DNA of 28,576 nt. Origin: Myxococcales bacterium. GTDB lineage: Bacteria > Myxococcota > Polyangia > HGW-17 > SLPX01. A program made the translations under genes and the position numbers. Position 1 is the first letter of the stretch. Each line of letters opens with the position of its first letter. This document shows positions 1 to 8,234 of this stretch, piece by piece. Below the pieces are notes generated by a model. The model saw nothing but the letters and a program-made list of their open reading frames with translations, was not told where the DNA came from and did no database searches. The stretch lies in assembly GCA_007131745.1 (NCBI GenBank), contig SLPX01000072.1, forward strand, positions 1 to 28,576, in the 5' to 3' direction.

Positions 1-35
1 AAGGCTTTCTACATCATAATAGTTTTTCGCAGGTT

Positions 36-761
36 TTATTCATATTCAACAATGAAGTCCGACATTGTTGTAACACCCTCCGGAAGTGACCAGTTGGATA
101 GTTCGTCACCATCACTCCAAACGCCGGAATTGTCATTGTCGTGCCAGTCAATTGATACAATATTAATTCTGGTTGTGATTCTGGTGTTTTTATCCGGCAA
201 TATTTCAAATGTGCCTAGTTTTTCATCCGGGTACCTCAGAACAAAAACTCCGTCTTCCAATTCATAGAGGCCGTCTTCACCCAAATAGTTTGTCAGTAAA
301 TCATTCGGTTCCAGATCCGAATCGTTATAAGATGGAAATTCGATGATTTCTTCCTGGAAGAGGCAAACCCAGTAAAACAGATTCCTTTGTGTAATTCTAA
401 AACCGATATAACGCCCCGCTGGTATTTCAGTGGTTATTTGTCTGTCGGTGTTTAACATCTCTTCACTGGATTCGTATATTGTGAACCAATCAATTTCATC
501 CGGTGCCATTCCTTCCTTGATTTCATCGGTTGTAACTTCAATTTTCGGGATGAATTGTCTTACATTGATGAGTTCTACAGTGTGGATATTGTTTCTTGTA
601 CCAATTGCCATGCGTTTCTCGTGATTTGAATGTTCGGCATTCCAAACCGTGAATCGGAAATCTAAAGTTCCGGTTCCTGTAGTGGGATCATCCTCTTTAT
701 CGCAACCAATAACGAACAACATAGATGCCGCCACAATAATAAAAAATTTTTTTGCTGACAT
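36..761 (-). CDS. Predicted lipoprotein, unknown function
   Basis: I do not recognise the family with confidence. The 241-residue product starts with a lysine-rich n-region and hydrophobic core ending in the lipobox FVIGC, so Cys20 should be lipidated. The +2 residue is Asp, which in E. coli would retain a lipoprotein in the inner membrane. The rest is acidic with alternating beta-like segments. A stretch WFTIYES followed by IPAGRYIGFRI resembles the 'PAG-Y-IR' layout of DUF4382-type secreted domains, but this is only a suggestion. The ATG at 761 is well supported by CAGGAG about 7 bases upstream. The next gene on the same strand ends 240 bp upstream, so the two lipoproteins may or may not be co-transcribed. 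Confidence 0.75.
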   Translation of the reverse strand: MSAKKFFIIVAASMLFVIGCDKEDDPTTGTGTLDFRFTVWNAEHSNHEKRMAIGTRNNIHTVELINVRQFIPKIEVTTDEIKEGMAPDEIDWFTIYESSEEMLNTDRQITTEIPAGRYIGFRITQRNLFYWVCLFQEEIIEFPSYNDSDLEPNDLLTNYLGEDGLYELEDGVFVLRYPDEKLGTFEILPDKNTRITTRINIVSIDWHDNDNSGVWSDGDELSNWSLPEGVTTMSDFIVEYE

Positions 762-999
762 AGAGTTCTCCTGATTAAAAGTGTTTACAAGAGTTCGGGT
801 TGTACAGCCGATTCAAACGTTTCTATTCGCTGTATGTAAGGAGACGCTATGAGAACACAAGGGTGTTTGTCAACCGAGAAGGCGATAACAACAGAATGCC
901 GGGGGAAATAGAAGACTGGGGGGCGGAGAGTGAGAACGACATACACATTTGATTTACGGAAAAAATACGAGGTGATTGGAGGCGGTCGGCGCGTAGTAG

Positions 1000-2310
1000 T
1001 CAAAAGTAGATTGGACCTGTGTCGGGGCTGCCGGCGCAGTTGTTGTCGGTCCATACATTTTCGTCGGAGAACCACTGGCCGGGTTCGAAATCATCTGCGC
1101 ATCCCACCACCGAGCCGAATACGTCGTTTCCCGAAAAAACGTTGTTTCTCGGGGCCCAGTAAGGCTGAATCTCATCCGCGCCTATGCTCAAAATGCCGTA
1201 AAAGGAAACGGATTGATTGTTTATTATGAGGTTGCCTGTGGTCACTAAATTGTCCTCGTCGGTGTCTTGGCACAAAAAGATCCCGGCTGAATTTCCACCG
1301 GCCGGTCCCCCGGCACAGTACGGGTGGTAGGGCTGCGGAGGCTGATCCGCGGGATGGCTGATTTGATTGTTCTCAATCACCCAGTTGCTTGCGCCGTAGA
1401 GGCTGACTGCGGCCCAGTCGCTGTTATCGGCCACGATGTTGTCGCGAAACACTCCACCCCACGCTCCATTGATATCGAGAGCCGGACCGTAGCTGTTTAA
1501 GATCGTATTTCCCTCGATAACCGTTCCCAGATCAACGGCCTTGGCTTCCGAGTAGATCGCCGCGCCTTCGTCCACGCCGCCGAAGCCTCCGGTGGCGCAG
1601 TTGATGAGTCCCCTGTTTTCAACGTTGGTGGGCTGAGCGCTGTTGAGCATGAGGTTGTTGTTGGCGGTTACCCCGCGGCCGGCGGCGCCGATAGCAGAAC
1701 ACCGCGAGTTCTTGAGAACCGAATCCTCAACTAAAAACCCGCGGCAACAGACGTTGTAGGTGGCGACTCCCGAGCCATCGAGAGTAAGGTTTGAAACGGT
1801 GAACGGATTTGTCTCCGGGTCGGAAGGGAGTGTGTCGTTGACCATCGCATCGCAACATCCGAATGTCCAAGTTGACGCGGCCTTCAGTATGGTAGTGGCT
1901 GAGTTTACTCCTCTTAACGTGTGTCCCGGCTTGGCAAAGACACCCGCGCTCAGGACATAAGTGCCTTCTTGGATCTCCACACACTCGTATTGGTTTATGG
2001 CGTCTCCAAGTTCGCTCTCCCCAGCCCACTTGAGACAGCCGTCTTCGGTGAATCCGTTGTCGCCGTTTCCGCTGTCGATGTTGTTTCCGTCGGTGTCGTC
2101 TGCATCAGTGACAGCGGCGGCATCGATTAACGGATCGCCGTTTTCATTTGTGTTGCCGTCACTATCGGCTGCATCAGCTCCAACAGATGCATCGGCTGCA
2201 CCGTTTGAAGGGTCGTCGTTTTTGTTTTGGGAGCAACCGGCTGCATGGGTGATGGTAAATATTGCCACAAGCGAGAAGAACAATCGTATACCTGGAATTT
2301 GATTTTTCAT
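1000..2310 (-). CDS. Lipoprotein with right-handed parallel beta-helix domain
   Basis: The product (436 residues from the ATG at 2310) has an N-terminal signal with lipobox HAAGC (Cys26). An Asp/Asn/Ala-rich linker follows to about residue 90, of the kind that tethers exported domains to the cell surface. The remainder is rich in N-N/G-N turns typical of pectate-lyase-like beta-helices, for example VIENNQISHP, VFRDNIVADNS and TVIEGNTILNS. It also carries many cysteines, including two CC pairs near CCDAMV and CCRGF, which could form disulfides outside the cytoplasm. Known beta-helix proteins bind or cleave polysaccharides, but no catalytic residues can be assigned here. A TTG 15 bases upstream is in frame; ATG 2310 is preferred because GGGA lies at usable spacing and it gives a normal signal peptide. 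Confidence 0.8.
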   Translation of the reverse strand: MKNQIPGIRLFFSLVAIFTITHAAGCSQNKNDDPSNGAADASVGADAADSDGNTNENGDPLIDAAAVTDADDTDGNNIDSGNGDNGFTEDGCLKWAGESELGDAINQYECVEIQEGTYVLSAGVFAKPGHTLRGVNSATTILKAASTWTFGCCDAMVNDTLPSDPETNPFTVSNLTLDGSGVATYNVCCRGFLVEDSVLKNSRCSAIGAAGRGVTANNNLMLNSAQPTNVENRGLINCATGGFGGVDEGAAIYSEAKAVDLGTVIEGNTILNSYGPALDINGAWGGVFRDNIVADNSDWAAVSLYGASNWVIENNQISHPADQPPQPYHPYCAGGPAGGNSAGIFLCQDTDEDNLVTTGNLIINNQSVSFYGILSIGADEIQPYWAPRNNVFSGNDVFGSVVGCADDFEPGQWFSDENVWTDNNCAGSPDTGPIYF

Positions 2311-2399
2311 GAGTATTCCCGACAAGAGGGTTAAATCATTTCCATGAAATTATAAAAAACTTAAACGCGCTTTCCAATGAAAAAGGTGGAGAATAAAGA

Positions 2400-2492
2400 A
2401 CGGGACGGGACGGGGACGGAACGGAACGGAAAGGAACGATATGGCGCGGACGATATAGATTGGAATATATTGCGCGGAATACATTGCGCGGA
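2400..2492. repeat. Short degenerate repeats in gene-free stretch
   Basis: The gap between the beta-helix lipoprotein and the ferritin-like gene (2311-2605) has no convincing gene. Positions 2400-2438 are a run of imperfect GGGAC/GGAAC pentamers. Then the decamer ATTGCGCGGA occurs at 2469-2478 and again at 2483-2492, a 14-bp period, with a related copy (GGCGCGGA) near 2442. Nothing shows a function; slippage-derived low-complexity sequence is the simplest reading. Confidence 0.6.
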
Positions 2493-2605
2493 CTGTTTCG
2501 CAAAGTGGAGATCACATGTCGTAGAGAAACGGAGACGTGGGACGTGGAAGATGTCGATGCGCGACATCCGGTTCCGGTCTTTATGAAAACCCTTGGGCCG
2601 TGGAG

Positions 2606-3139
2606 CTATGCGCCGTCCAGCATGGATCGGCCTTTCTCTTCAAACCAGGCCTCGGGGTTTTCGATGTAGAATTTCATATCCGCAAGAGCAGCGTAGTGCC
2701 CACGCTCTTCTTCGATCATTCTGCGGGCGAATTCTTTTTCCAGTTCATCGGAGGAAGCGTTGAAATGCTTTTCGTAGAAAGCAACGGCCTTTTGCTCGAA
2801 CTCCATTCCGATCTGGAGAGCATCCAGGTCGTCGGTGCTCATATCGACCTTTTCACCGTGCTTTTTGGCCAATCTCTGAAAGATCTCTTTCAGGCCGGGG
2901 TCTTCAACGTTTCGGCTTTTCCACGAATCGGTCCATCCACCGCCCTCGGTGAGGCTGTTGTATATTTCCCGGATCCTCTCGATATGAACATCTTCATCCG
3001 CCTTGAGCTTTGAAAAGATGTCGCGGCCCAAAGCGTTTTTGCATTCAGCGAGCGCTTTTGCATAAAAAGCTTTGCCCTTCTCTTCCATCTCAAGAGCGGA
3101 TCCGACCATTTCGATTGCATTGTTGTCAGGCTGAGCCAT
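2606..3139 (-). CDS. Ferritin-like diiron protein (rubrerythrin superfamily, no rubredoxin domain)
   Basis: The 177-residue product is a four-helix-bundle ferritin-like protein. Two iron-binding half-sites are visible: helix A with EMEEKGKAFY (residues 17-26) pairs with E49-x-x-H52, and helix C with EFEQKAVAFY (113-122) pairs with E145-x-x-H148. These are the paired E...ExxH motifs of rubrerythrin-type diiron sites. The C-terminal YIENPEAWF element is common in this subfamily. There is no CxxC rubredoxin module, so electrons would have to come from a partner such as the rubredoxin two genes upstream. It is the last gene of the oxygen-defence operon, 73 bp after its neighbour. Likely role: reduction of hydrogen peroxide or iron handling; the exact substrate is not shown by sequence. 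Confidence 0.85.
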   Translation of the reverse strand: MAQPDNNAIEMVGSALEMEEKGKAFYAKALAECKNALGRDIFSKLKADEDVHIERIREIYNSLTEGGGWTDSWKSRNVEDPGLKEIFQRLAKKHGEKVDMSTDDLDALQIGMEFEQKAVAFYEKHFNASSDELEKEFARRMIEEERGHYAALADMKFYIENPEAWFEEKGRSMLDGA

Positions 3140-3212
3140 TTTGCTTTCTCCCTTTTTTCATGACTTTTTTTTTCATGACTTGTGACTTGAATGACCTGCC
3201 ACCGCGTCAAAA

Positions 3213-3677
3213 CTAGTTTTGGGTCAATATGACGTCATCGTATTCCAGTTCAAAACGCAGTTTGTGTTTTGCTTCCTCTTGTGCAAGTCCCAAAAACAGT
3301 TCGCTGACGGACTCGTCTTCGACTTTCAAGGCCAGGTCGCTATACAACCTGAAAGCGGCTTTTTCTTTCTTCATGGCGATTATCAAAGCCTGTTGATAAT
3401 CCATGTCGGAAGACGTTTCCCCCGCCACAAGATAGTCGGCCATTTTCAAGTCCATGACTCTTCCCTTCGAGGGAATCAATTTCTTTCCATCTTTAACACG
3501 TTGCAACTTTGCTTTGTGTCCTAATTCTTCCTTTGCAAATTGCTCAAAAACCGTCCGCATGTGGGGTTTGTTCATTTTGTCGGCCAGTCCGCTGTAAAAA
3601 TCGTGTGATTCCTGCTCGCGTTCCATGGCATAATCAAGTATTTCTTCTACTGAAGAAAACTCACCTGCATTGGCCAT
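3213..3677 (-). CDS. Ferritin-like diiron protein (second, rubrerythrin superfamily)
   Basis: This is a 154-residue helical protein with two ferritin-like half-sites: EREQESHDFY (19-28) with E51-x-x-H54, and MKKEKAAFRLY with EEAKH near the C-terminus. It is similar in architecture to the next gene downstream but only distantly related to it, so it is not a recent duplicate. It lacks a rubredoxin domain and matches the length of stand-alone rubrerythrin-like proteins. The start at 3677 has GGAGG about 5-9 bases upstream. It sits directly downstream of rubredoxin (36 bp), which is a plausible electron donor. Role inferred: peroxide reduction or iron sequestration during oxygen exposure. Confidence 0.85.
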   Translation of the reverse strand: MANAGEFSSVEEILDYAMEREQESHDFYSGLADKMNKPHMRTVFEQFAKEELGHKAKLQRVKDGKKLIPSKGRVMDLKMADYLVAGETSSDMDYQQALIIAMKKEKAAFRLYSDLALKVEDESVSELFLGLAQEEAKHKLRFELEYDDVILTQN

Positions 3678-3713
3678 AACTTCCTCCTTGCATTCCGGGT
3701 TGAACTGTTCTTG

Positions 3714-3875
3714 TCAATCGAGCGGTGAAAAATCGTCTTTGCCCGCGCCGCACACGGGGCAAACCCAGTCGTCCGGAACATCTTCAAATGTCGTGTTGGG
3801 CGCCACTCCGTTGGCCGGGTCGCCTTTTTCCGGATCATACACATAACCACAAAGATCGCAGACATACTTCTTCAT
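3714..3875 (-). CDS. Rubredoxin
   Basis: A 53-residue classic rubredoxin: [15 protein letters not shown] carries the first CxxCGY pair and [13 protein letters not shown] the second CPxCG pair, together holding one Fe(Cys)4 centre. It is a one-electron carrier in the cytoplasm. The start is placed at ATG 3875 because AAGGAGGAG lies just upstream and the N-terminus then matches the family; an in-frame extension of eight residues is disregarded. It lies between desulfoferrodoxin and the two ferritin-like proteins, where it would deliver electrons to superoxide reductase and to peroxidases that lack their own rubredoxin domain. Confidence 0.97.
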   Translation of the reverse strand: MKKYVCDLCGYVYDPEKGDPANGVAPNTTFEDVPDDWVCPVCGAGKDDFSPLD

Positions 3876-3938
3876 TCTACTCCTCCTTGTTGAAACCATG
3901 TTTCAACGTCATGGTGTAATTTGTCGTCAGGCCGCGGA

Positions 3939-4313
3939 TCAAGCTTTCCAGAGTCCGTGGATGTTGCAGTACTCACGCGCGGTCACTTCATCAGCGTCAA
4001 TTCTGAACACGGCTTCGGGCTTGTCACCCGGGTTCAAAAACTGCCGGTATGCTTTTCCATCGGCGATGATCTGGATCCATTCGATGTAATGCTTGTCTTC
4101 CATTGGATGCAAAACGCTTCCAACCGTCACCTTGAATCCACCGTCGATTTTTTCCACCACCGGAACGTGCTTCTCGGTGGATGAATCCGCTGTTTTTTCA
4201 TCGAAAAGTTTCATGGGCTCGCCGCAGCAGATAAGGTCTCCCTTTCCGCCGTGCATCATCTCTACGATGTTCCCACATAAATCACACTTATAAATCTGAA
4301 GTTTCTTGGTCAT
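3939..4313 (-). CDS. dfx: Desulfoferrodoxin (two-iron superoxide reductase)
   Basis: Class I superoxide reductase that reduces superoxide to hydrogen peroxide without releasing oxygen. The 124-residue protein has both metal domains. The N-terminal desulforedoxin site is C10, C13, C29, C30. The catalytic Fe(His)4Cys site is H49, H69, H75, C116 and H119, with the loop E47-K48 that gates the sixth position. These positions match the numbering I recall for Desulfovibrio desulfoferrodoxin exactly. GAGGAGGAG just upstream supports ATG 4313. It follows rubrerythrin by 25 bp and precedes rubredoxin by 63 bp, so the pathway superoxide to peroxide to water is encoded within one transcript. Confidence 0.97.
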   Translation of the reverse strand: MTKKLQIYKCDLCGNIVEMMHGGKGDLICCGEPMKLFDEKTADSSTEKHVPVVEKIDGGFKVTVGSVLHPMEDKHYIEWIQIIADGKAYRQFLNPGDKPEAVFRIDADEVTAREYCNIHGLWKA

Positions 4314-4338
4314 ACTCTCCTCCTCTTCCGTTTTTTTT

Positions 4339-4911
4339 TTAGAGTCGCCCTGCTAGGACCTCGAAATGCGCACGTGGATGAATGCACGCGGGACAAACTT
4401 CCAGCGCCTCAGTGGATTCGTGCAGATAACCGCAGTTCCGGCATCGCCAAACAACGGGTTTGTCTTTCTTGAAAACCGTTTCGGTCTCCACTTCGGCAAG
4501 GAGTTCCCGGTATCTATTCTCGTGCTGTTTTTCCGCCACGGATACGGCTTCAAACAACTTGGCTATGTTCTCAAACCCCTCTTGCCTCGCCGTTTCGGCA
4601 AACCCCGGGTACATGCTATCCCATTCTTCGTGCTCGCCGGCAGCCGAGGCTTTCAGGTTTTCAGCAGTGGTGCCTACTATACCCGCTGGAAAACAAGCCT
4701 GGATCTCCGCCTCGCCGCCTTCCAGGAATGAGAAAAACCTTTTTGCATGTTCCTTTTCCTGGTTCGCCGTTTCTTCGAATACGGCCGATATTTGCACAAA
4801 CCCTTCTTTTTTTGCCTTGCTTGCAAAATAGGTGTAGCGATTCCTCGCCTGCGATTCACCTGCAAAAGCTGTCAACAAGTTCTTTTCGGTTTTCGTTCCT
4901 TTTACGGACAT
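4339..4911 (-). CDS. rbr: Rubrerythrin
   Basis: A 190-residue canonical rubrerythrin acting as NAD(P)H-linked peroxidase through rubredoxin-type electron transfer. The diiron domain has [26 protein letters not shown], the [18 protein letters not shown] helix and AEKQHENRY. The C-terminal rubredoxin-like domain has C157xxC160 and C173xxC176 followed by [16 protein letters not shown] is correctly spaced before ATG 4911. It is the first gene of the minus-strand oxygen-defence operon and faces a divergent gene across about 300 bp, where the operon promoter should lie. Confidence 0.97.
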   Translation of the reverse strand: MSVKGTKTEKNLLTAFAGESQARNRYTYFASKAKKEGFVQISAVFEETANQEKEHAKRFFSFLEGGEAEIQACFPAGIVGTTAENLKASAAGEHEEWDSMYPGFAETARQEGFENIAKLFEAVSVAEKQHENRYRELLAEVETETVFKKDKPVVWRCRNCGYLHESTEALEVCPACIHPRAHFEVLAGRL

Positions 4912-5005
4912 ATAAAGCCTCCTTTTTGTTATTCGATTCCATCAGCGACGTTGTCCGGTCGATGACCAAACTCCGCTCAGCCGGAAAAATTTCTTTGAAC
5001 AACAC

Positions 5006-5022
5006 TTTTTTGATTCAAAAAA
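5006..5022. promoter_or_regulatory. Perfect inverted repeat, possible operator
   Basis: TTTTTTGATTCAAAAAA: two 8-base arms around a single central base, about 95 bp upstream of rubrerythrin and about 200 bp upstream of the HD nuclease. Its position suggests an operator for a redox regulator, but it does not match the PerR or Fur box I know. A/T-rich palindromes can also arise by chance. Confidence 0.3.
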
Positions 5023-5205
5023 AAGAAATTGCAACTGTATTTTGCAAAGTTTTCCTGGAACCACGGAAAAAGACACCCCTCTCCGGAATTTTTTTTTTAC
5101 GTATCCGGGTTTTCCCATTGGACAGGGAGGAAAAATCAGCGACCGGGGTTGAGCGGTTGGTTGCCGATTATGGGTGGAATGTGATAGTCAGGGATGTCAT
5201 GTCTC

Positions 5206-5211
5206 AGGAGG
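5206..5211 (+). promoter_or_regulatory. Ribosome binding site fixing the HD nuclease start
   Basis: AGGAGG lies seven bases before ATG 5219. It decides against the in-frame ATG 45 bases further upstream, which has no such site. Confidence 0.8.
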
Positions 5212-5218
5212 TAGCACG

Positions 5219-6439
5219 ATGGCGTCCCGGCAATGGATTCAAGATCTTTCCGAAAAAGACAATGTGGACGAGGTTTACCTTGTCTGGCAAAAAAATCTCC
5301 TGGTCGCAAAAAACGGCCGCTCTTACCTGAACCTTGTCGTAGGGGACAAATCAGGCAAGGTGGAAGGCCGGGTGTGGAGTGAAGCCGACAAGTTTGACGA
5401 ACTGTTCCAACCGAGAGACCTGGTGAGAATCAAGGCACAAACGATCAAGTACCAAGACAGGCTTCAACTAAACATCAAGAGCATCGAAAAGATCCACGAG
5501 AAAGAAGAGGATCTCTCTCTTTTCATTCCCGCGACAAAACGAAGCCTTGATGAAATGAAGGCCGAGTTGGATTCACTCGTGAATTCCATTCAAAACCCCC
5601 ATTTAAGAGCGATCTCCGCGGATTTCCTCACCCGGGGCGTTGCGTCGAAGAAATTCGCGAAGGCGCCCGCTGCAAAATCGATCCATCACGCATGGATCGG
5701 AGGGTTGCTTGAGCATACGCTTTCGGTTTGCCGCCTCGCGGATTCCATCCGGACGCACTTCGATCAAGTGTGTCCCGGCCTTTTGGACAGGGACATGGTG
5801 CTCGCGGGAAGCTTGCTCCACGACGTGGGAAAAACATGGGAGCTTGGGGAAACAACCTTTGAATACACCGACGAGGGAAGACTGCTCGGCCACCTTGTGC
5901 TCATGTACGAAGCCGTGGCCGATTACATCAGGAACAAGCCCGATTTTCCTCCGCATTTGAGTCTGCATCTCAAACACATAATCTTGTCTCACCATGGAGA
6001 GCTGGAACACGGTTCACCGAAAAGACCACAGACGGCCGAAGCTTGGGCGGTTCACTACGCTGATATTATCGATGCAAGAATGTCTTGGTTGCACGAGCAG
6101 TTCAGTGACGTCAAACCAGGATCATGGACCCGGTTTCAAAGACAGTATGATCGATACTTTTGGAATCCACCGGCAGAAGAACTTCCGGGAGAATCGGTTC
6201 AAGGTGAGATCGCCGATGGGGAAGTCGCAAAAGAAAAAATCGTCGAAAATAAAGTGGTCGAGAATAAAGTGGTCGAAAACAAAGTCGTCGAGAATACTGT
6301 CCCCCAAAATAAAGTCCCCCAAAATAAAGTCGTCGAAAATAATGTCGTCGAAAACAATATCACCGAAAATAAAGTAGCGGTAACCGAACCTGAAGAACCG
6401 GTGAGCAACGAGGAACAAAGAAAACTCTTCGGGGACTGA
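5219..6439 (+). CDS. YhaM-like 3'-5' exoribonuclease: OB-fold plus HD domain, with repetitive tail
   Basis: A 406-residue protein. Residues about 15-95 form an OB-fold nucleic-acid-binding domain (SYLNLVVGDKSGKVEGRVW, then DLVRIKAQTIKYQDRLQLNI). Residues about 155-300 are a metal-dependent HD domain with HHAWIGGLLEHT, the H201-D202 pair in LLHDVGK, HIILSHHG and a late HYADIIDARM. This order is that of Bacillus subtilis YhaM, which trims RNA and single-stranded DNA from the 3' end; the function here is by homology. After the HD domain comes an unusual tail of V-V-E-N-K-type pentapeptides (residues about 342-386) encoded by a 15-bp tandem repeat, then an acidic end NEEQRKLFGD. The known family lacks such a tail as far as I recall. 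Confidence 0.85.
   Translation: MASRQWIQDLSEKDNVDEVYLVWQKNLLVAKNGRSYLNLVVGDKSGKVEGRVWSEADKFDELFQPRDLVRIKAQTIKYQDRLQLNIKSIEKIHEKEEDLSLFIPATKRSLDEMKAELDSLVNSIQNPHLRAISADFLTRGVASKKFAKAPAAKSIHHAWIGGLLEHTLSVCRLADSIRTHFDQVCPGLLDRDMVLAGSLLHDVGKTWELGETTFEYTDEGRLLGHLVLMYEAVADYIRNKPDFPPHLSLHLKHIILSHHGELEHGSPKRPQTAEAWAVHYADIIDARMSWLHEQFSDVKPGSWTRFQRQYDRYFWNPPAEELPGESVQGEIADGEVAKEKIVENKVVENKVVENKVVENTVPQNKVPQNKVVENNVVENNITENKVAVTEPEEPVSNEEQRKLFGD
6242..6376 (+). repeat. Nine-copy 15-bp tandem repeat inside the HD nuclease gene
   Basis: Nine in-frame 15-bp units, base form GTCGAAAATAAAGTC, run without gaps. Each encodes a pentapeptide of the form V/P/T-E/Q-N-K/N/T/I-V. Two adjacent units carry CCCCAA in place of GTCGAA, giving PQNKV, and those two are identical, which points to duplication of single units. 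Being a multiple of three, copy change would keep the frame. Confidence 0.9.
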
Positions 6440-6506
6440 AAGACATCTATTCCGACACCGACTTCCGACGAATGGGATCTTTCCCCGGCACGGTTCAACC
6501 TCGGAT

Positions 6507-8114
6507 TTACCAATAAGCGGGATCCTGGGCTTTCCCGAACTCTTCGCGGAAGATATCCGATATCTCTCCGATGGTCACATACGCTTTGACCGCATCGATG
6601 ATCGGCGGGAAAAGGTTTTCGTCGCTTCTTGCAGCCTTTCTGATGCTCTCCATTGCTGCTTCCGCCTTTTGCCGGTCGCGGGTTTCGCGGAGTCTCTTGA
6701 TGGCTTCGATCTGTTCTTTTTCCACCACCGGGTCGATTTTCAGGGTGTCAATCGGCGACTCCCTTCCCTCCGTGTACTTGTTTACGCCGACGATGACTCT
6801 CTCCCCGGCTTCCACCTCTCTTTGAAAGCGATACGCGGACTTAGCGATCTCTTGTTGTGGGTAACCGGCTTCGATGGCGTTTACGATTCCGCCCATTTCA
6901 TCGATCTTATTGATGATGGCCATTGCTTCGGCCTCCATCCGGTCGGTCAGAGATTCGATGAAATAGGAACCGGCAAGCGGATCCACCACATCGGGCACTC
7001 CGCTTTCGTGCGCGATCAACTGCTGAGTCCTGAGCGCGACCGTGACAGCGTCCTCGGTCGGCAAAGCGTAAGTTTCGTCGTAGGAATTGGTGTGGAGCGA
7101 CTGGGTGCCGCCCAAAACCGCGGCCATCCCCTGGATGGTCGTACGAACGATGTTGTTCAACGGTTGCTGCGCGGTCAATGAAACGCCCGCGGTCTGGCAG
7201 TGAGTTCTGAGCAACCAGGATCTCTTGTCCTTCGCGCCGAAGCGATCACGGACCACGTTGGCCCATATTCTTCTCGCCGCGCGCAACTTGGCCACCTCTT
7301 CAAAGAAGTCGTTGTGCACGTCGAAGAAAAACGACAACCTGGGGGCGAATTCGTCCACGCTCAACCCCGCGTCCACGCCCAACTGTAGATATCCGATGCC
7401 GTCGGCGAGGGTGAATGCAAGCTCTTCCACCGCGGTGGCGCCCGCCTCCCTTATGTGATATCCGCTGATGGATATGGTGTTCCACTGAGGCAACTCTTTT
7501 GAACAGAACGCTATCATGTCTCGTATGATGCGCATGGCCGGACGAACCGGACAAATCCACTCTTTCTGCGCTATGAATTCTTTCAATATGTCGTTTTGAG
7601 TCGTACCACGAAGTTGATTGCGTGGAACCCCGTTCTCATCCGCCAAAGCGATGTACAATCCAAGAAGTACAATGGCCGGGGCGTTTATGGTCATGGAGGT
7701 TGAAACTTCTCCAAGCGGAATTCCGTTAAACAGCCTTCGCATATCTTCGAGCGAAGCCACCGCAACCCCCTCGCGGCCGACTTCTCCCATGCTCATCGGA
7801 TGATCGGGGTCGTATCCCATCAACGTGGGCATGTCGAAAGCAGTGGACAAACCGGTCTGCCCCTGTTCCAGGAGAAACTTGAAGCGCTGGTTGGTATCAT
7901 CCGGCGACCCGAACCCCGCGAACATCCGCATGGTCCACCGGCGGCCCCTGTACATTGTGGAATGCGGCCCCCGGGTAAACGGAAATTCACCGGCATCATT
8001 CAACTTTTCTTCGTATTTCCATCCCTCCATATCAGCGGGATCATATATCCTCTTCAGCGGCAATCCGGACATCGTTCGGAATGAACCATCATCCACTTTT
8101 TTTTCTACGGGCAT
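6507..8114 (-). CDS. Coenzyme-B12 acyl-CoA mutase large subunit, isobutyryl-CoA mutase-like
   Basis: A 535-residue TIM-barrel subunit of the methylmalonyl-CoA mutase superfamily without the C-terminal B12-binding domain, so it needs a separate small subunit not found in this window. Compared with Propionibacterium mutase at a constant offset of 24, T61, R63, Q173 and H220 match the CoA and active-site residues T85, R87, Q197 and H244. The two residues that recognise the methylmalonyl carboxylate are changed: Tyr89 is F65 and Arg207 is Q183. Phe/Gln is the published pair of isobutyryl-CoA mutase (F80/Q198), so interconversion of isobutyryl- and n-butyryl-CoA is the better prediction. ATG 8114 is chosen because AAGGAGA precedes it; an in-frame extension to 8210 is ignored. 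A related substrate such as isovaleryl/pivalyl-CoA cannot be excluded. Confidence 0.9.
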   Translation of the reverse strand: MPVEKKVDDGSFRTMSGLPLKRIYDPADMEGWKYEEKLNDAGEFPFTRGPHSTMYRGRRWTMRMFAGFGSPDDTNQRFKFLLEQGQTGLSTAFDMPTLMGYDPDHPMSMGEVGREGVAVASLEDMRRLFNGIPLGEVSTSMTINAPAIVLLGLYIALADENGVPRNQLRGTTQNDILKEFIAQKEWICPVRPAMRIIRDMIAFCSKELPQWNTISISGYHIREAGATAVEELAFTLADGIGYLQLGVDAGLSVDEFAPRLSFFFDVHNDFFEEVAKLRAARRIWANVVRDRFGAKDKRSWLLRTHCQTAGVSLTAQQPLNNIVRTTIQGMAAVLGGTQSLHTNSYDETYALPTEDAVTVALRTQQLIAHESGVPDVVDPLAGSYFIESLTDRMEAEAMAIINKIDEMGGIVNAIEAGYPQQEIAKSAYRFQREVEAGERVIVGVNKYTEGRESPIDTLKIDPVVEKEQIEAIKRLRETRDRQKAEAAMESIRKAARSDENLFPPIIDAVKAYVTIGEISDIFREEFGKAQDPAYW

Positions 8115-8234
8115 AGAAATCTCCTTGGTATGCTGACTGCTTGTCTCAGGCTGTCTGCTTGCAATGTCGCCGACCGCTGCTCCGCGGTTTCGCTGCGAAA
8201 AACACGGCAAAAGTGTTCGCCGTTTTAGAGGTTG

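Larger units (their letters stand above)
4912..5218. other. Divergent intergenic region upstream of rubrerythrin operon and HD nuclease
   Basis: This 307-bp stretch separates two divergently transcribed units, so it should hold promoters for both. It is AT-rich in the middle and contains a perfect 17-bp inverted repeat at 5006-5022. No clean -35/-10 pair could be picked by eye for either direction, and no convincing gene was seen. Confidence 0.6.

Noticed and set aside
930..1229. 99-codon plus-strand frame opposite the beta-helix lipoprotein
   Set aside because: Arg-rich composition without domain features; mostly antisense to a supported gene.
6122..6418. Repetitive Phe/Asp-rich frame opposite the 15-bp repeats of the HD nuclease
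   Set aside because: It is simply the other strand of the repeat array; the plus-strand frame continues a recognised HD-domain protein.
8115..8210. In-frame N-terminal extension of the acyl-CoA mutase
   Set aside because: The ATG at 8114 has AAGGAGA at correct spacing and begins the conserved protein; the extension has no such site and is not mutase-like.
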